This document shows, piece after piece, positions 1 through 7,147 of a DNA stretch of 64,000 bases (position 1 is its first letter; every line of letters begins with the position of its first letter). The DNA comes from BM003 sp963783695 (GTDB taxonomy: Bacteria; Pseudomonadota; Gammaproteobacteria; Steroidobacterales; BM003): positions 248,001 to 312,000 of the forward strand of contig CAWAOM010000006.1 in the NCBI GenBank assembly GCA_963783695.1. The letters run 5' to 3'. A program made the position numbers and the translations under genes. The notes below the pieces were generated by a model that did not search any database, was not told where the DNA came from, and saw only the letters and a program-made list of their open reading frames with translations.

Positions 1-2
1 CG

Positions 3-728
3 AATGCCGTGGCGGAAATTTTGCATCACCGCGAACGCGGCTATGCCGTTGTCGCAGTCGTTTCCGCGCTGGGTGACGATACCGACTCGCTTCTGGCGCG
101 CGCCAATGAAGTCGCCGCCACGCATGACGAGGCGTTGCTTGCCGAACTGCTTGCCTGTGGCGAGCACCAGTCAAGCCTGTTGCTGACGCTGGCGCTGCAA
201 CAGGGCGGACATGCGGCAAAGAGAATGGATGCAAAAAGCGCCGGACTGCTGACGCGCGGTACGCCAATGCACGCACGACCCCACGCGCTGGCAACTGCTG
301 CAATCCGCGAAAACCTGGCTGCGGGTACGGTGGTGATGCCGGGATTCAGCGGTATCGATGCAACCGGACGAACCACGCTGCTCGGCCGCGGCGGTTCAGA
401 CATGACTGCACTGTTTGTCGGCGCAAGGCTGCGCGCTGACCGCTGCCGGCTGATCAAAGACGTCGACGGCATTTTCAGCTCGGATCCGGCCGTGGCGGCA
501 ACCATGCCACCGCGCTTCCGGCAGATAACCTGGGACGATGCCGAACGAATTGGCGGGCGCCTGGTGCAGGCGAGGGCCGTACGATTCGCCGCAAACCATG
601 GTTTTGCCTTTGAGGTTTGCGCGCTGGGCTCAGCCGCGGGCACGATCGTCTGTGCGGGGCCAAATCAGTTCCATAGCGACAGCCCTACCATGGCGGCCGA
701 TGATCTGCGAAAGGCCGCTGTTGGTTGA
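3..728 (+). CDS. Aspartate kinase catalytic domain, 5' truncated by window edge
   Basis: The reading frame is open from the window edge (first in-frame GTG at 9), so the N-terminus is missing. Counting from that GTG, an amino-acid-kinase core is visible: VVSALGDDTD at about 17-26, GRGGSDMTA at about 126-134 and KDVDGIFSSDP at about 150-160, as in aspartokinases that phosphorylate aspartate at the head of the Lys/Thr/Met pathway. The protein ends soon after the kinase fold, with no room for the usual tandem ACT domains or for a fused homoserine dehydrogenase. Its 3' end overlaps the convergent GIY-YIG gene by 44 bp. The kinase family is clear, but substrate and feedback control are not. Confidence 0.72.
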   Translation, partial: NAVAEILHHRERGYAVVAVVSALGDDTDSLLARANEVAATHDEALLAELLACGEHQSSLLLTLALQQGGHAAKRMDAKSAGLLTRGTPMHARPHALATAAIRENLAAGTVVMPGFSGIDATGRTTLLGRGGSDMTALFVGARLRADRCRLIKDVDGIFSSDPAVAATMPPRFRQITWDDAERIGGRLVQARAVRFAANHGFAFEVCALGSAAGTIVCAGPNQFHSDSPTMAADDLRKAAVG

Positions 729-1173
729 ACAGCCGGTGACCGCGGCCAGCGAGATAGTCAATCCAGAACGTCTCGCGGCGGGCCACGCGGCCACACAAAC
801 CGCCCGGCCGGCAATCGCATCCACCACCGCAGGCAACGCGCTCGACAACCTGCATTTCCAGTGACTCGGCATGATCGATGCGTTTCGCCAGCCATTCAAC
901 CAGCCGCACCGGTTCGCGCGGTGGCCTTACGTTGACGAAATCCGTGATGGCCGGCAGCCGTAAATCCAGTTGCAGCTGATTCTCGCGCCCATCCCGCGGT
1001 GCGCGCATGCGCAAGTTGCGCAGGTATGACCGCGCCGCGGCGCGATGACCGTGATAACGGCGGCGCGGTTCGCTGGTCTGTCCGACATACCGGTATTCAT
1101 CCCCGGCCCGGCCGCGTAGCAGGTAAATATAGGCTCCGCGTGTCAGTTCACGGCAATCCGAGAAATCCGCCAC
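685..1173 (-). CDS. GIY-YIG domain putative nuclease
   Basis: The 162-residue protein has a GIY-YIG-like signature: YIYLLR at 15-20, YRYVGQT at 27-33, basic residues RRRYHGH at 37-43 and a late ETFWI motif whose E134 fits the metal-binding glutamate. Such domains cut DNA as single-strand nucleases. A cysteine-rich insert (C115, C119, C121, C127) before E134 could bind zinc; that is inference. The GTG start lies 5 bp after the stop of the upstream small ORF, suggesting translational coupling. It overlaps the aspartate kinase 3' end. The exact substrate is unknown. Confidence 0.65.
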   Translation of the reverse strand: MADFSDCRELTRGAYIYLLRGRAGDEYRYVGQTSEPRRRYHGHRAAARSYLRNLRMRAPRDGRENQLQLDLRLPAITDFVNVRPPREPVRLVEWLAKRIDHAESLEMQVVERVACGGGCDCRPGGLCGRVARRETFWIDYLAGRGHRLFNQQRPFADHRPPW

Positions 1174-1178
1174 CAGCC

Positions 1179-1385
1179 TCAGGCGTAGGCGACGCTGCGA
1201 TTCGTGGCGGGAAGTATCCGCCGCAGCAGAGCGACAAGGCGGCTGGACAAGAGCCGCAGCAACTCGATAATCCGCTCAAGGAGGTAGGCGAAAGTCTCGA
1301 ACCAGATCTCGCTGCCGAGCACGATTGCGCGATCCAGGAGATTTTCGAGTTCGAGCAATCCGCGTTCGAGTTGACTGACATCCAT
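1179..1385 (-). CDS. Small leucine-rich helical protein, unknown function
   Basis: This 68-residue ORF is not recognised. It starts with ATG behind a GGAG Shine-Dalgarno about 7 nt upstream. It is rich in Leu, Glu and Arg arranged as a long amphipathic helix (ELENLLDRAIVLG and LLERIIELLRLLSSRLVALL), which could form a coiled coil or lie on a membrane. It sits 109 bp after the FAD oxidase and 5 bp before the GIY-YIG gene on the same strand, so the three may be co-transcribed. The RBS and spacing support a real gene; the small size leaves doubt. Confidence 0.5.
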   Translation of the reverse strand: MDVSQLERGLLELENLLDRAIVLGSEIWFETFAYLLERIIELLRLLSSRLVALLRRILPATNRSVAYA

Positions 1386-1494
1386 GACGGTCTCCGGCCA
1401 TTGCGAGGGTGAGTGCGAGACCTCAATACTAGCGCAGCCGACTACAGATTTCGCAATCGGCCGCGTTAGTGCGCTGTTGGCGCCAGTCCGGGGT

Positions 1495-2838
1495 TCAGGT
1501 CAGAATCTGGTCAAAGAAAGCGTTGAGAAGACGGTCGTGCGGATCGACCTTCTTACGCAACTTCGAAAAACTGGCAAGTCGACCGGCATAGGCGCGACGC
1601 GCCTGATCGCGGCTGAGTCCGCGAGTCTGATTGAACAGCGGACGTCCCCCCTGGCGGCTGCAAAAATCATTGAAGTCAACGAGAAAATCATTCCAGCCCT
1701 CGTCGGCGGTCGAACGCGGCTCCAAAGTAAACACCGCGCCGTCAAAGGACACAGACAAAAGAGACTCGTTATCCGCCGCGATCAGTTCACAGGCTGTCGG
1801 CAGGTTGCAACGATAGCCGCAGGATTCGAAATGGGCGCGACAGAAATCCACATACTGCTTTAGCACGTCAGCAAAGCTGACTGCCGGGAAAACCCAAACG
1901 GTATGTCTGACCCGCTTGTTGCCGGGCCAGCGCACAATGCGATCGCCGGTCGTGACGCCCGCCCCGGACAGCGCGCGGCCGAATCCGACATTCAGCGCCT
2001 GATTGACGCCGTCGATCAGGCTGTAGCGAACCGACCGAAACGGAATGCGTGCCAGCCACCTGCCGACATGCGGCTGCAGTTGCTGCAAGACCCAGCGCTG
2101 CAACCGCCACAGCAACCGGCGCGAGCCACGCCCGGCCGTGTGTTCTCCGCGGTGCTCGACGGCAACCCTATTGCGAAACGGGAATACCTGCAGACCGAGC
2201 GAAACCGCTTTGTAATCGAGCGCGCTCAACAACTGCAGGACCGTATCCAACGGCAACTGATCGAAGCGTAATTTCAAAGCGCGCTGAGGTCTTACCAGTA
2301 GCGTTATTTCGTAAACCAGACCCAGCAGTCCGTAGCTGCATCGCAACAAGCGCAGCAATTCGGGCTTGGCATTGTCGACCTCGAGAATCTCTCCGGCCGG
2401 AGTCACCAGCTTCATAGCGACCGCATAAGACGACAACTGCCCGCTCTGCCCCGGCATCGCCGGCGCCAGCGTCGCGCCGCACGCCGCGCTGCCCATACTC
2501 ATTACCGAGGGTCCCGGACTTGCCGCAAACTCGAGCCCGCGTTTTTGCAGTTCGCGCGCGACCTCATAAAGGCGCGCCCCGGCCTGGACCCGGATATAGC
2601 CTTCACCGAATTCGAGGATCCGGTTCATCTTCTCCATATCGACAATGGTACCGCCGTCCGCCGCAGCGCATCGCGTCGTCGCACTGAATGCGCCTACCGC
2701 ACGAACCGGAGACGGATACTTTTTGGTGTTGGTGACGACCGAGATGAGTTCGGAGACATTGGCGGGACTAACCCGCGCCGCCGGCCGACTCGTTATGCTG
2801 CCATCCCAATTCCGCATTGATTCTGCTTGTCGTCCCAT
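1495..2838 (-). CDS. FAD-binding oxidoreductase, sugar-lactone/aldonolactone oxidase type
   Basis: The 447-residue protein has the PCMH-type FAD-binding fold in its N-terminal 190 residues (VRAVGAFSATTRCAAADGG, then RVQAGARLYEVARELQKRG, then GSAACGATLAPAMPGQSGQL). Its C-terminus, ending VDPHDRLLNAFFDQILT, resembles D-arabinono-1,4-lactone or L-gulonolactone oxidases. It probably oxidises a small polyol, lactone or sugar acid, but the substrate cannot be read from the sequence. The ATG at 2838 has AGGGGA about 6 nt upstream. A c-di-GMP-I riboswitch lies 160 nt upstream on the same strand, so expression may respond to c-di-GMP. No signal peptide is seen. Confidence 0.8.
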   Translation of the reverse strand: MGRQAESMRNWDGSITSRPAARVSPANVSELISVVTNTKKYPSPVRAVGAFSATTRCAAADGGTIVDMEKMNRILEFGEGYIRVQAGARLYEVARELQKRGLEFAASPGPSVMSMGSAACGATLAPAMPGQSGQLSSYAVAMKLVTPAGEILEVDNAKPELLRLLRCSYGLLGLVYEITLLVRPQRALKLRFDQLPLDTVLQLLSALDYKAVSLGLQVFPFRNRVAVEHRGEHTAGRGSRRLLWRLQRWVLQQLQPHVGRWLARIPFRSVRYSLIDGVNQALNVGFGRALSGAGVTTGDRIVRWPGNKRVRHTVWVFPAVSFADVLKQYVDFCRAHFESCGYRCNLPTACELIAADNESLLSVSFDGAVFTLEPRSTADEGWNDFLVDFNDFCSRQGGRPLFNQTRGLSRDQARRAYAGRLASFSKLRKKVDPHDRLLNAFFDQILT

Positions 2839-2966
2839 TCAGGGTCCCCTGGGTTTCGATAATCGGCTATGAACGTTCTGGACCGTTCGGGCACGGGGAA
2901 ACCGGGAGCCAATGGGTGATACCGCAGCGTCAGTGGCGCTTTGCGCCGAGACGCCGGGTTCATCAT
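2793..2966 (-). CDS. Possible 57-codon leader ORF downstream of the riboswitch
   Basis: Directly after the c-di-GMP aptamer, two adjacent ATG codons (2966, 2963) follow AGGAACGCA, a good Shine-Dalgarno. The 57-codon frame starts MMNPASRRKAPLTLRYHP and runs past the FAD oxidase start, overlapping it by 46 nt in another frame. Third-position GC is lower than in neighbouring genes and no family is recognised. It may be a regulatory leader peptide whose translation couples to the oxidase, or chance. Confidence 0.28.
   Translation of the reverse strand: MMNPASRRKAPLTLRYHPLAPGFPVPERSRTFIADYRNPGDPEWDDKQNQCGIGMAA
2935..2947 (-). other. Small perfect hairpin in riboswitch expression region
   Basis: A 5-bp GGCGC/GCGCC stem closes a 3-nt loop between the aptamer and the FAD oxidase start. 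In RNA sense it reads GGCGCAAAGCGCC and is not followed by a U tract, so it is not a classical terminator. It may belong to the expression platform. Confidence 0.3.
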
Positions 2967-2997
2967 TGCGTTCCTGCGATTGGAAGAGGTCATAACT

Positions 2998-3085
2998 TGC
3001 ATCGCTTTGGCAACCCCGCTGTCCGGAACTCCGGATCGGTGGCTTTGCGCCCCTGCCTTTCGACAGGTTTGCCCTTGTCAGTCCA
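2998..3085 (-). promoter_or_regulatory. Cyclic-di-GMP-I (GEMM) riboswitch aptamer
   Basis: Read on the minus strand, the sequence contains the conserved GEMM-I parts in order: GGGCAAACC (3074-3066), a 6-bp P2 stem closed by a GAAA tetraloop (CCTGTC-GAAA-GGCAGG), the GCGCAAAGCCACCG core, a P3 stem TCCGG-AGTT-CCGGA, and the closing GCGGGGTTGCC. Positions equivalent to Vibrio Vc2 G20, A47 and C92 are G, A and C, predicting c-di-GMP rather than cGAMP specificity. The next genes downstream are the short leader ORF and the FAD oxidase. No obvious intrinsic terminator follows, so control may be translational or by anti-SD pairing. Confidence 0.88.
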
Positions 3086-3093
3086 GCAACCCG

Positions 3094-3122
3094 AATATCT
3101 CCCAGACCGTGGTCGCGCACAA
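3094..3122 (-). promoter_or_regulatory. Candidate sigma-70 promoter for the riboswitch transcript
   Basis: On the minus strand a -35-like TTGTGC (3122-3117) is separated by exactly 17 bp from a -10-like GATATT (3099-3094). Transcription would begin just before the GEMM aptamer. The match to consensus is only moderate (3/6 and 4/6). Confidence 0.3.
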
Positions 3123-3380
3123 GCACTTATGTTCAAAACTGTGAAGTGGGTGCGCCGCAGGCGCGTTTGCCCGGTCCCGGTATCCACCAGGGTGTTGAAA
3201 AACCTCCCCCGGGGGGCCGGCTTGATGCAGTCCGCAATCCGTTCTAGGGTTGCCTGACCGGTCCTCGCGGACCCGGAAAGTACCGCGGACCGGGCTCGCC
3301 AGCGGCTGGCCGGCAGCATTGCCTGCCACGCGATTTCCGGTGGCGACGGGAGCGAAAGGCGACAACAGGAACCAACGACT
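3123..3380. other. Intergenic stretch, no gene seen
   Basis: This segment separates the divergent riboswitch transcript from the acyl-CoA dehydrogenase at 3381. It contains a GC-rich CCTCCCCCGGGGGG run near 3206 and no convincing ORF or operator. It presumably carries the promoter of the downstream gene, but I cannot place it. Confidence 0.3.
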
Positions 3381-4538
3381 ATGCAACTGACTGAACAACA
3401 CGCTGAATTGCGGCGTTCGCTGGAGAAGTTCATCGACGGGGAAATCAACCCGCACATTGACGACTGGGAACGCGAGGGCCGTTTTCCGGCCCATGAATTA
3501 TTCCGGAAGATGGGTGAGCTCGGCTTTCTCGGCATTAACAAACCAGAGGCCTACGGCGGTCTCGGCCTGGACTATTCCTATGCCGCGGTGTTCTGCGAAA
3601 CGCTGGGCCGGGTCAAATGCGGCGCGGTGCCAATGGCGATCGGCGTACAGACCGAGATGGCAACTCCGGCGCTCGCGCGATTCGGCTCGGACGAACTGCG
3701 TGCGGAATTTCTCGCTCCGTCCATTGCCGGTGAGAAAGTCGCGTGTCTCGGAGTATCCGAGGTGGGCGCCGGCTCCGACGTCGCCAGCATCTCCACGACA
3801 GCGGTAAAGGACGGCGACGACTATGTGATCAACGGCGGCAAGATGTGGACGACGAGCGGTGCCCAGGCAGACTGGATGTGTCTGCTGGCCAATACCGGCG
3901 ATGGCCCCTCGCACCGTAATAAATCGCTGATTTGCCTGCCGATGAAGAGCAAGGGCGTCACCGTCGCAAGGACCCTGGACAAACTCGGTATGCGCTCGTC
4001 CGATACGGCGCAAATCTATTTCGAGAATGTGCGGATTCCGCAGCGATTCAGAATCGGCGACGAGGGCATGGGCTTTACCTACCAGATGGCCCAGTTTCAG
4101 GAGGAGCGCATGTATGCGGCGTTGTCATCGCTCATATTTATGCAGGACTCGATCGACGAGACCATTGCCTACACCCGCGAACGGAGCATTTTTGGCAAGC
4201 CGGTGCTGGATCACCAGGTCGTGCATTTTCGCCTCGCCGAATTACAGACCGAACTGGAGTCGCTGCGAGCGCTGACCTGGAACGCGGTCGAGCGATATTG
4301 CGGCGGCGAGGACATGACAATGCTGGCTTCGATGGCGAAACTGAAATCCGGCCGCCTCTCGCGCGAACTCAATGACGCCTGCCTGCAGTACTGGGGCGGC
4401 ATGGGCTTCATGGAAGAGAATCCCGTTGTCAGGCGCTTTCGCGATGGCCGGCTGGCTTCCATTGGCGGAGGCGCCGATGAAGTCATGTTGTCGATAATCA
4501 GCAAACACATGGGCACGCTACCCGGGCGCGGTGGCTGA
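3381..4538 (+). CDS. Acyl-CoA dehydrogenase
   Basis: The 385-residue flavoprotein has full ACAD architecture: N-terminal helical domain, central beta domain with VSEVGAGSD at about 126-134 and KMWTTSG at about 154-160, and C-terminal helical domain ending near IGGGADEV. The MCAD-type catalytic glutamate before GG is replaced by glycine, as in isovaleryl-CoA and long-chain ACADs; E241 or E242 in QFQEERMYA is the likely base. It makes 2-enoyl-CoA and passes electrons to ETF. The ATG follows AGGAACCAACGACT. It stands alone on the plus strand, so chain-length preference is unknown. Confidence 0.85.
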   Translation: MQLTEQHAELRRSLEKFIDGEINPHIDDWEREGRFPAHELFRKMGELGFLGINKPEAYGGLGLDYSYAAVFCETLGRVKCGAVPMAIGVQTEMATPALARFGSDELRAEFLAPSIAGEKVACLGVSEVGAGSDVASISTTAVKDGDDYVINGGKMWTTSGAQADWMCLLANTGDGPSHRNKSLICLPMKSKGVTVARTLDKLGMRSSDTAQIYFENVRIPQRFRIGDEGMGFTYQMAQFQEERMYAALSSLIFMQDSIDETIAYTRERSIFGKPVLDHQVVHFRLAELQTELESLRALTWNAVERYCGGEDMTMLASMAKLKSGRLSRELNDACLQYWGGMGFMEENPVVRRFRDGRLASIGGGADEVMLSIISKHMGTLPGRGG

Positions 4539-4591
4539 CAGTTTGGCCCGCCTGCGCAGTTTCAGGTTGCGGGCCGACCTGCGGCGTTGCT

Positions 4592-5521
4592 TCAGGAGTC
4601 GCGCCGGGTCACGGCACCGTAATCGCGTTCGTGCTGCAGCATTGCGTCAATCTGGTCGTCTTTTTGCGACCACAGTTGCGCCAGCCACTGCTGAAAACGC
4701 AGTCTGAATCCGTCATCGTTCTGGTAATCGCCCTGCAACAACCAGGGTTCGATTGGCTGACTGCTGCTGCGCACCACCACCCGCCTCAGTTTTCCGCAAC
4801 ACAGGTCCCACATGCTTGGCGCGCCATCGGGGTAGACGATAGTCACATCCAGCAGATCGTGCAGCGTATCGCCCATGGCACCGAGCACGAACGCAATTCC
4901 ACCGGCGCGCGGCGGCAGCAGGTACCGGTAGGGCGATTCACGATCACGCTGCTTGGCCGGCGTTATCCGGGTGCCCTCGACAAAGTTGATGATCGACGTC
5001 GGGATGCGCTCGAATTTCTCGCACGCTTTACGCGTCGCCTCGAGATCCTTGCCCCGCATCTCCGGGTGCTTCGCCAGGTACTCGCGAGAAAATCGCCGCA
5101 TGAATGGCATGTCCATCGCCCACCAGGCAAGACCCAGAAACGGCACCCAGATGAGTTGTTGCTTGATGAAGAACTTCAAAAACGGAATGCGGCGGTTGAA
5201 GACCTTCTGCAACACGAGAATATCGACCCAGGATTGATGGTTGGAAACCACCAGGTACCAGCCGCGACGGGCAAGCCCGGTATTGCCTTCGACATCCCAG
5301 CTTATCGACTGGGTCAGCGCGAGAATAAGCCCATTGCAGGTGATCCAGTTCTCGCCGAGGGCGCTGAGCCAGCTGCTCATCAGGTCGCGCCACCTCTGGA
5401 CCGGTATCAGCAGTTTGGCCAGCCCGACAAATATGATCGGAATGAACCAGAACACCACATTCAGCGTAAACACGCTGATCGTAAAAGCACCGCGGAGGTG
5501 AGCGAGTGGACTAAATCCCAT
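4592..5521 (-). CDS. PlsC-family acyltransferase, YihG-like
   Basis: The 309-residue protein has a hydrophobic N-terminus with membrane segments (about 12-40), the acyltransferase motif NHQSWVD with H95 and D100, and the acceptor-binding FVEGTR motif at 181-185. These define 1-acylglycerol-3-phosphate acyltransferase relatives. Length and the SWVDILVLQ context most resemble the inner-membrane YihG/PlsC2 type that remodels phospholipid acyl chains. It converges on the ACAD at 3381-4538 and has no operon partner. The Shine-Dalgarno at 5521 is weak but no better start is seen. Confidence 0.8.
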   Translation of the reverse strand: MGFSPLAHLRGAFTISVFTLNVVFWFIPIIFVGLAKLLIPVQRWRDLMSSWLSALGENWITCNGLILALTQSISWDVEGNTGLARRGWYLVVSNHQSWVDILVLQKVFNRRIPFLKFFIKQQLIWVPFLGLAWWAMDMPFMRRFSREYLAKHPEMRGKDLEATRKACEKFERIPTSIINFVEGTRITPAKQRDRESPYRYLLPPRAGGIAFVLGAMGDTLHDLLDVTIVYPDGAPSMWDLCCGKLRRVVVRSSSQPIEPWLLQGDYQNDDGFRLRFQQWLAQLWSQKDDQIDAMLQHERDYGAVTRRDS

Positions 5522-5636
5522 GTTCGGGCATTATCCCGGCTGACAATTGGAGCGCTATTCTACTCCCACCGGGCCGCCAGCACCCCCCGGCAAAAGTCGC
5601 ACCTCTACCCGGGATGGGGCAACCCGCCACAATTCC

Positions 5637-7100
5637 CTAGCGGGTGGATACCAGCAGCAGTTCGCGATAGAAGCGGATCGCCTCGCCGAGATTCGAGATC
5701 GATATTCTCTCGTCCACGCCGTGGACCCGGGCGACATCTCGAGGCCCGAGGCGAATTGGCAGGAACCGATAGACGTCATTGGAAATCGCGGAGAAATGGC
5801 GCGCATCCGTTGCGCCCACCACGAGCGCGGGAGCAACGATCGCATCGGGGAACACCTTGCGGATAGCGGCATGAATTTGCCGAAAAGCGGCCGATTCCGT
5901 CGACGACACCGACGATGCCTCGCTGTTCAGCCCCGGCAAAATGGCGATCGAAACGCGGTCATCGTCCACCACCCGGCGTACATGGTCCATGACATCATCG
6001 ATACGATCACCGGGCCGGATCCTGAAATTCACGACGGCCCGGGCCTGCGATGGCAACACGTTTTCCTTGATGCCACCCGAGATCGTAGTGACCGCCTGGG
6101 ATGTGCGAATGGTCGCGTCAGTGCGCGGCGAAGTGACCATCTGCGCCTCCACCAGTGGGGCAAACAGCCACAGGTTGGCGAACAGCACCCGCTGCAGCGG
6201 TGCCATTTCCGGAGCAAGCCACTGCAGCATTTGTCCGCTTACACCATCGATACTCGCAGCCATCGGTTGGTTTTCAAGCCGGGCCAGCGCCGCCGCCAGA
6301 ATACCTATCGCGGTATGGCGAGGAGGCACTGAAGAATGCCCCGGTGCCGACCTGACATCGAGCTCGACACTGACGATTCCCTTCTCGGCAATACCGATCA
6401 GCGCCACCGGTTCGACGACACCGGGCAGCAGCCCCTCGGTGACGAAAAATCCCTCGTCCAGAACGTACTCGAAATGCACGCCGAGCGCTGACATCTCTTG
6501 GGCGATCCGGCCAGCACCGTTTTGCCCGCCGACTTCCTCATCATGGCCGAAAGCGATATAGATGCTGCGGCGCGGACGGTAGTCACTATCCAGAAGTAAC
6601 TCCAGCGCCTCGAGTATCGCAATTACGCTGGACTTGTCGTCCATTGCACCGCGGCCCCACACATATCCGTCCGCGGTGTTACCGGCAAACGGCGGCTGGC
6701 TCCAGGCGGCCACCTCGTCGGCCGCGACCGGCACCACATCGAGGTGCGCCAGCAGCAGAACAGGATCAAGCGTGCTGTCGCTGCCTTCCCACGCATAAAT
6801 CAGACTGCCATCAGCGATCGTCCCGGGTTGCAGCATCCGCTGCGCCGCGGGATAGGTGTGGGCAAGGTAATCGATCAGACCGGCAAGGGCACTTTCGTCG
6901 ATTGCCGTTCCGGCAGCCCTGGATATGGTGGGAAATTGCAGCGCACCGGCAAGGCGGGCAGCAGCGGCGGCGGCGTCGACGGGCAACGTCGATGGCTCGC
7001 CGACCGCAATCTGGCGTGACTCGAGCCGCACGGTATTGACGGTAAGCACAGCGAGCAACACCAGTAACCCGGCTGCTGTAAGCCGCAACACTGTCTTCAA
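5637..7100 (-). CDS. M20-family metallopeptidase, PM20D1-like, membrane anchored
   Basis: The protein carries the M20 dizinc set: HLD (H119, D121) in LLLAHLDVVPV, bridging D154 in GRGAMDD, catalytic E188/E189 in GHDEEVGG, and a C-terminal DARH. An N-terminal hydrophobic segment (about 5-22) suggests a membrane anchor or uncleaved signal. I choose the TTG at 7100 because AGGAG lies 7 nt before it; an earlier in-frame TTG at 7115 would bury that site. It follows the SDR and ACAD genes after 47 bp, likely one operon. PM20D1 relatives cleave or form N-acyl amino acids, which would suit lipid-linked neighbours, but a simple carboxypeptidase role is possible. Confidence 0.82.
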   Translation of the reverse strand: MKTVLRLTAAGLLVLLAVLTVNTVRLESRQIAVGEPSTLPVDAAAAAARLAGALQFPTISRAAGTAIDESALAGLIDYLAHTYPAAQRMLQPGTIADGSLIYAWEGSDSTLDPVLLLAHLDVVPVAADEVAAWSQPPFAGNTADGYVWGRGAMDDKSSVIAILEALELLLDSDYRPRRSIYIAFGHDEEVGGQNGAGRIAQEMSALGVHFEYVLDEGFFVTEGLLPGVVEPVALIGIAEKGIVSVELDVRSAPGHSSVPPRHTAIGILAAALARLENQPMAASIDGVSGQMLQWLAPEMAPLQRVLFANLWLFAPLVEAQMVTSPRTDATIRTSQAVTTISGGIKENVLPSQARAVVNFRIRPGDRIDDVMDHVRRVVDDDRVSIAILPGLNSEASSVSSTESAAFRQIHAAIRKVFPDAIVAPALVVGATDARHFSAISNDVYRFLPIRLGPRDVARVHGVDERISISNLGEAIRFYRELLLVSTR

Positions 7101-7147
7101 ACCCGGACTCCTCAATTACCTGGTGCACAGATGCCGCCGTCGCGCAG

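Noticed and set aside
3195..3225. GC-rich CCTCCCCCGGGGGG with nearby A/T run as a terminator
   Set aside because: The palindrome has no proper loop and lies upstream of the riboswitch transcript; function cannot be supported.
2990..3541. 183-codon minus-strand ORF over the riboswitch and the ACAD start
   Set aside because: It runs through the aptamer and opposite a real ACAD gene; no family or RBS.
4631..5866. 411-codon plus-strand ORF across the PlsC gene and spacer
   Set aside because: Antisense to a well-supported acyltransferase and lacks domain features.
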